Shown here one piece after another: positions 62,377 to 64,000 of a DNA stretch of 64,000 nt. The DNA is taken from assembly GCF_022662535.1 (NCBI RefSeq), contig NZ_JAKQYM010000002.1:124001-188000 (forward strand), written 5' to 3'. Within the stretch, counting starts at the first letter, position 1. Each line of letters begins with the position of its first letter. A model generated the notes under the pieces. That model made no database searches, had not been told where the DNA came from, and worked only from the letters and a program-made list of their open reading frames with translations. Made by a program: the position numbers and the translations under genes. The stretch comes from Polaribacter marinus (GTDB taxonomy: Bacteria > Bacteroidota > Bacteroidia > Flavobacteriales > Flavobacteriaceae).

Positions 62377-63837
62377 TTAGGAAACTATTTTTTCAAATAA
62401 AACAACAGTTTCTATATGTGATGTATGTGGAAATTGATCTACCAAACTAATTTTCTTTATAAAATAACCTGCTTCTCTTAATAATTCGGTGTCTCTAGCT
62501 TGTGTTGCCGGATTACAAGAAACATACACCATTCTATCTGCATTTAAATTGATGATTTTTTGCAAGGTTTTTGGGGCAATTCCTGCTCTAGCAGGATCTA
62601 AAATAATAGTCTTAATTTTATCTTGATATTCAGGATGTGCAATTAAAAATTTTCCTACATCTGCAGCATAAAATTGCAAACCTTTAATATTATTTCTTTT
62701 AGCATTCTTTTTTGCATCTTCAATCGCAGAGGCAACAATATCTACCCCTACAATTTTGGCATTTTTACTTTTAGAAGCAACTATTTGTCCTATGGTTCCG
62801 GTTCCGCAGAATAAATCCATTACCACTGTATTGTCTACTTTTGTTTTGTCTTCTAAGACATATTCAACAACTTTAGCATATAATTTTTCTGCACATTTAG
62901 GGTTGGTTTGAAAAAAGCTTTTCATGCTAATTTCAAAGTTTAAGCCTAACAATTCTTCTACAATTTTATCTTTTCCGTGAACTAAATCTAAACTACCAGC
63001 AGTAGCAATAGTTCTGTCTCCAGTTTCATCATTAATGGTGTGTAGTAAACCAGCTAAACGATCTCCAAAAATATCTTTTAGAAAGTTTGCGAATTTTTGC
63101 AAATCAAAATTTCCCAATTCAGGAGAAGTAGTTACCAAATTACATAATAACTCATCTGTTTTAAATGATTTTCTTACGACAAAATAACGAAAGAAACCTG
63201 TTTTTTTCGGTCCGTGCCATGGTTCTAAGCCTGTTTCTATACAATATTGTCTAATGTTTTTTAGGTTGTCTTCCATTTGTTTGTCAAACAAACCAGAATC
63301 TTTTTCTAAATTATCACCCATCCACCAAACACCACGTCTTTTAAAACCTAGCGTAAATTCGTCTTTATCTGTTTTATTAATTCTATCGTAACCAATAGCA
63401 GAAAAACCGTATTCCATTTTATTTCTGTAATGAAATACATTTGGAGAAGTTACAAATTCGTCAAAAAGATCTTCAATATTTTCTACTTTACCAATTCTTT
63501 TAAAAAGAGATAAAGTACTTTCTTTTTTATATTGATGTTGTAAATCAATAGGTAATTGAATGTATGGCGCACCAGGAATGTCTTGAAAAGGTACTTCTAC
63601 TTCATCTTCTGAAGGTTTTAAAACATCGATTAATTTAGCTTCTGCGTAATTTTTACTTGATTTGCTAATTTGTGCTTTAACCAATTGACCAGGTAAAGTG
63701 TTAGGAACAAAAATGACAAAACTTCCTTCTTCAGATTTTATTCTAGCAATTCCTTTCCCTCCAAAAGCGTAATCTTCAATTTTTAATTCTAAAACTTGAT
63801 TCTTCTTTACAAATTTGTTTCGTTCTCTACGTGGCAT
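62377..63837 (-). CDS. rlmD: 23S rRNA (uracil-C5)-methyltransferase RlmD/RumA-type
   Basis: A 486-residue methyltransferase. N-terminal TRAM RNA-binding domain (KIEDYAFGGKGIARI), central linker domain, and Rossmann domain with DLFCGTGTIGQI (SAM binding), LDPARAGI and SCNPATQARD (catalytic Cys). It methylates a uridine of 23S rRNA. A TAATTTTG element at 63858-63865 on the same strand is a likely -7 box. Confidence 0.95.
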   Translation of the reverse strand: MPRRERNKFVKKNQVLELKIEDYAFGGKGIARIKSEEGSFVIFVPNTLPGQLVKAQISKSSKNYAEAKLIDVLKPSEDEVEVPFQDIPGAPYIQLPIDLQHQYKKESTLSLFKRIGKVENIEDLFDEFVTSPNVFHYRNKMEYGFSAIGYDRINKTDKDEFTLGFKRRGVWWMGDNLEKDSGLFDKQMEDNLKNIRQYCIETGLEPWHGPKKTGFFRYFVVRKSFKTDELLCNLVTTSPELGNFDLQKFANFLKDIFGDRLAGLLHTINDETGDRTIATAGSLDLVHGKDKIVEELLGLNFEISMKSFFQTNPKCAEKLYAKVVEYVLEDKTKVDNTVVMDLFCGTGTIGQIVASKSKNAKIVGVDIVASAIEDAKKNAKRNNIKGLQFYAADVGKFLIAHPEYQDKIKTIILDPARAGIAPKTLQKIINLNADRMVYVSCNPATQARDTELLREAGYFIKKISLVDQFPHTSHIETVVLFEKIVS

Positions 63838-63923
63838 TTTTCAATTATTTTGGTTTGCAAAATTAACGAAATTATTACCATTGTTTTATAAAATGATTTG
63901 ATTTAATAAATGAATTATTTTAT

Positions 63924-63985
63924 TACTTTTGTACAACTTCGAGGATGATTTCTTTCCCACGCTGAATTTTCAGTTTATACTGAAA
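63924..63985 (+). promoter_or_regulatory. Possible promoter and structured leader at window edge
   Basis: TACTTTTG (63924-63931) matches the Bacteroidota -7 element; a TTTG lies 23 bases upstream, slightly too far. Downstream TTTCAGT and ACTGAAA (63968-63974, 63979-63985) form a perfect stem. The segment looks like the start of a structured leader, but the gene is outside the window. Confidence 0.3.
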
Positions 63986-64000
63986 GAATAAAGGTAGAAC

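Overview
The window looks like a Flavobacteriaceae chromosome (Bacteroidota; a marine Polaribacter/Tenacibaculum-like genus fits but cannot be fixed from sequence alone). Reasons: low GC, a type IX secretion C-terminal sorting domain, paired DUF6048/DUF6452 genes, LytTR regulators with propeller-type sensors, a DnaX without the zinc cysteines, and promoters of the Bacteroidota TTTG/TAnnTTTG form.

Region 1 (1-7.1 kb) holds the most striking system: a complete diversity-generating retroelement (DGR). In order: an exported target protein (1604-3079) whose last 60 codons are a variable repeat (VR, 2897-3075); tandem hairpins just 3' of VR; a small MutS-domain-I-like accessory gene (3176-3649); a reverse transcriptase with YVDD and the DGR-type IGNLTSQ motif (3790-5013); an overlapping Avd-type four-helix accessory protein (4959-5318); and the template repeat (TR, 5541-5719). 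Over 179 aligned bases TR and VR differ at 16 positions, all of them adenines in TR, and 13 Asn codons of TR have become Thr, Tyr, Ser or Ala in VR. Upstream are the end of a T9SS cargo protein, a small membrane protein and a frameshifted outer-membrane protein preceded by a tetranucleotide repeat. Downstream is a TlpA-like thioredoxin protein.

Region 2 (7.1-11.7 kb) carries a TPR histidine kinase, a decayed gene, a LytTR response regulator, a 57-aa zinc-ribbon protein, and long stretches with inverted repeats but no genes.

Region 3 (11.7-32.7 kb) is accessory DNA ending at the 3' end of mnmE. It has two related tyrosine-integrase modules. Module 1 (11.8-17.7 kb): BT4734/DUF3987 primase genes, two excisionase-like HTH proteins, a 321-aa protein, integrase, zinc-finger HTH. 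Module 2 (27.2-32.5 kb): MobC-like RHH protein, toprim primase, Rep_3 initiator with five iterons, HTH, membrane protein, integrase. Between them is cargo: an unrecognised 416-aa protein with two tiny upstream ORFs, an XRE/ImmA pair, an Eco57I-like restriction-modification system with a controller protein and operator, and a lipoprotein. No relaxase gene is present.

Region 4 (32.7-64 kb) is core chromosome: mnmE, miaE-like, DEAD-box helicase, SulP transporter, universal stress protein, cation/proton antiporter, dnaX, msrA, mutS2, a LytTR two-component pair, a CPBP protease/lipoprotein/Lgt-like group, ung, glycosyltransferase and metallophosphoesterase, a phosphorylase/DUF1835/substrate-binding operon, SUI1 factor, 2OG oxygenase, DUF6048/DUF6452, pterin dehydratase and rlmD. 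I saw no rRNA, tRNA or CRISPR array.
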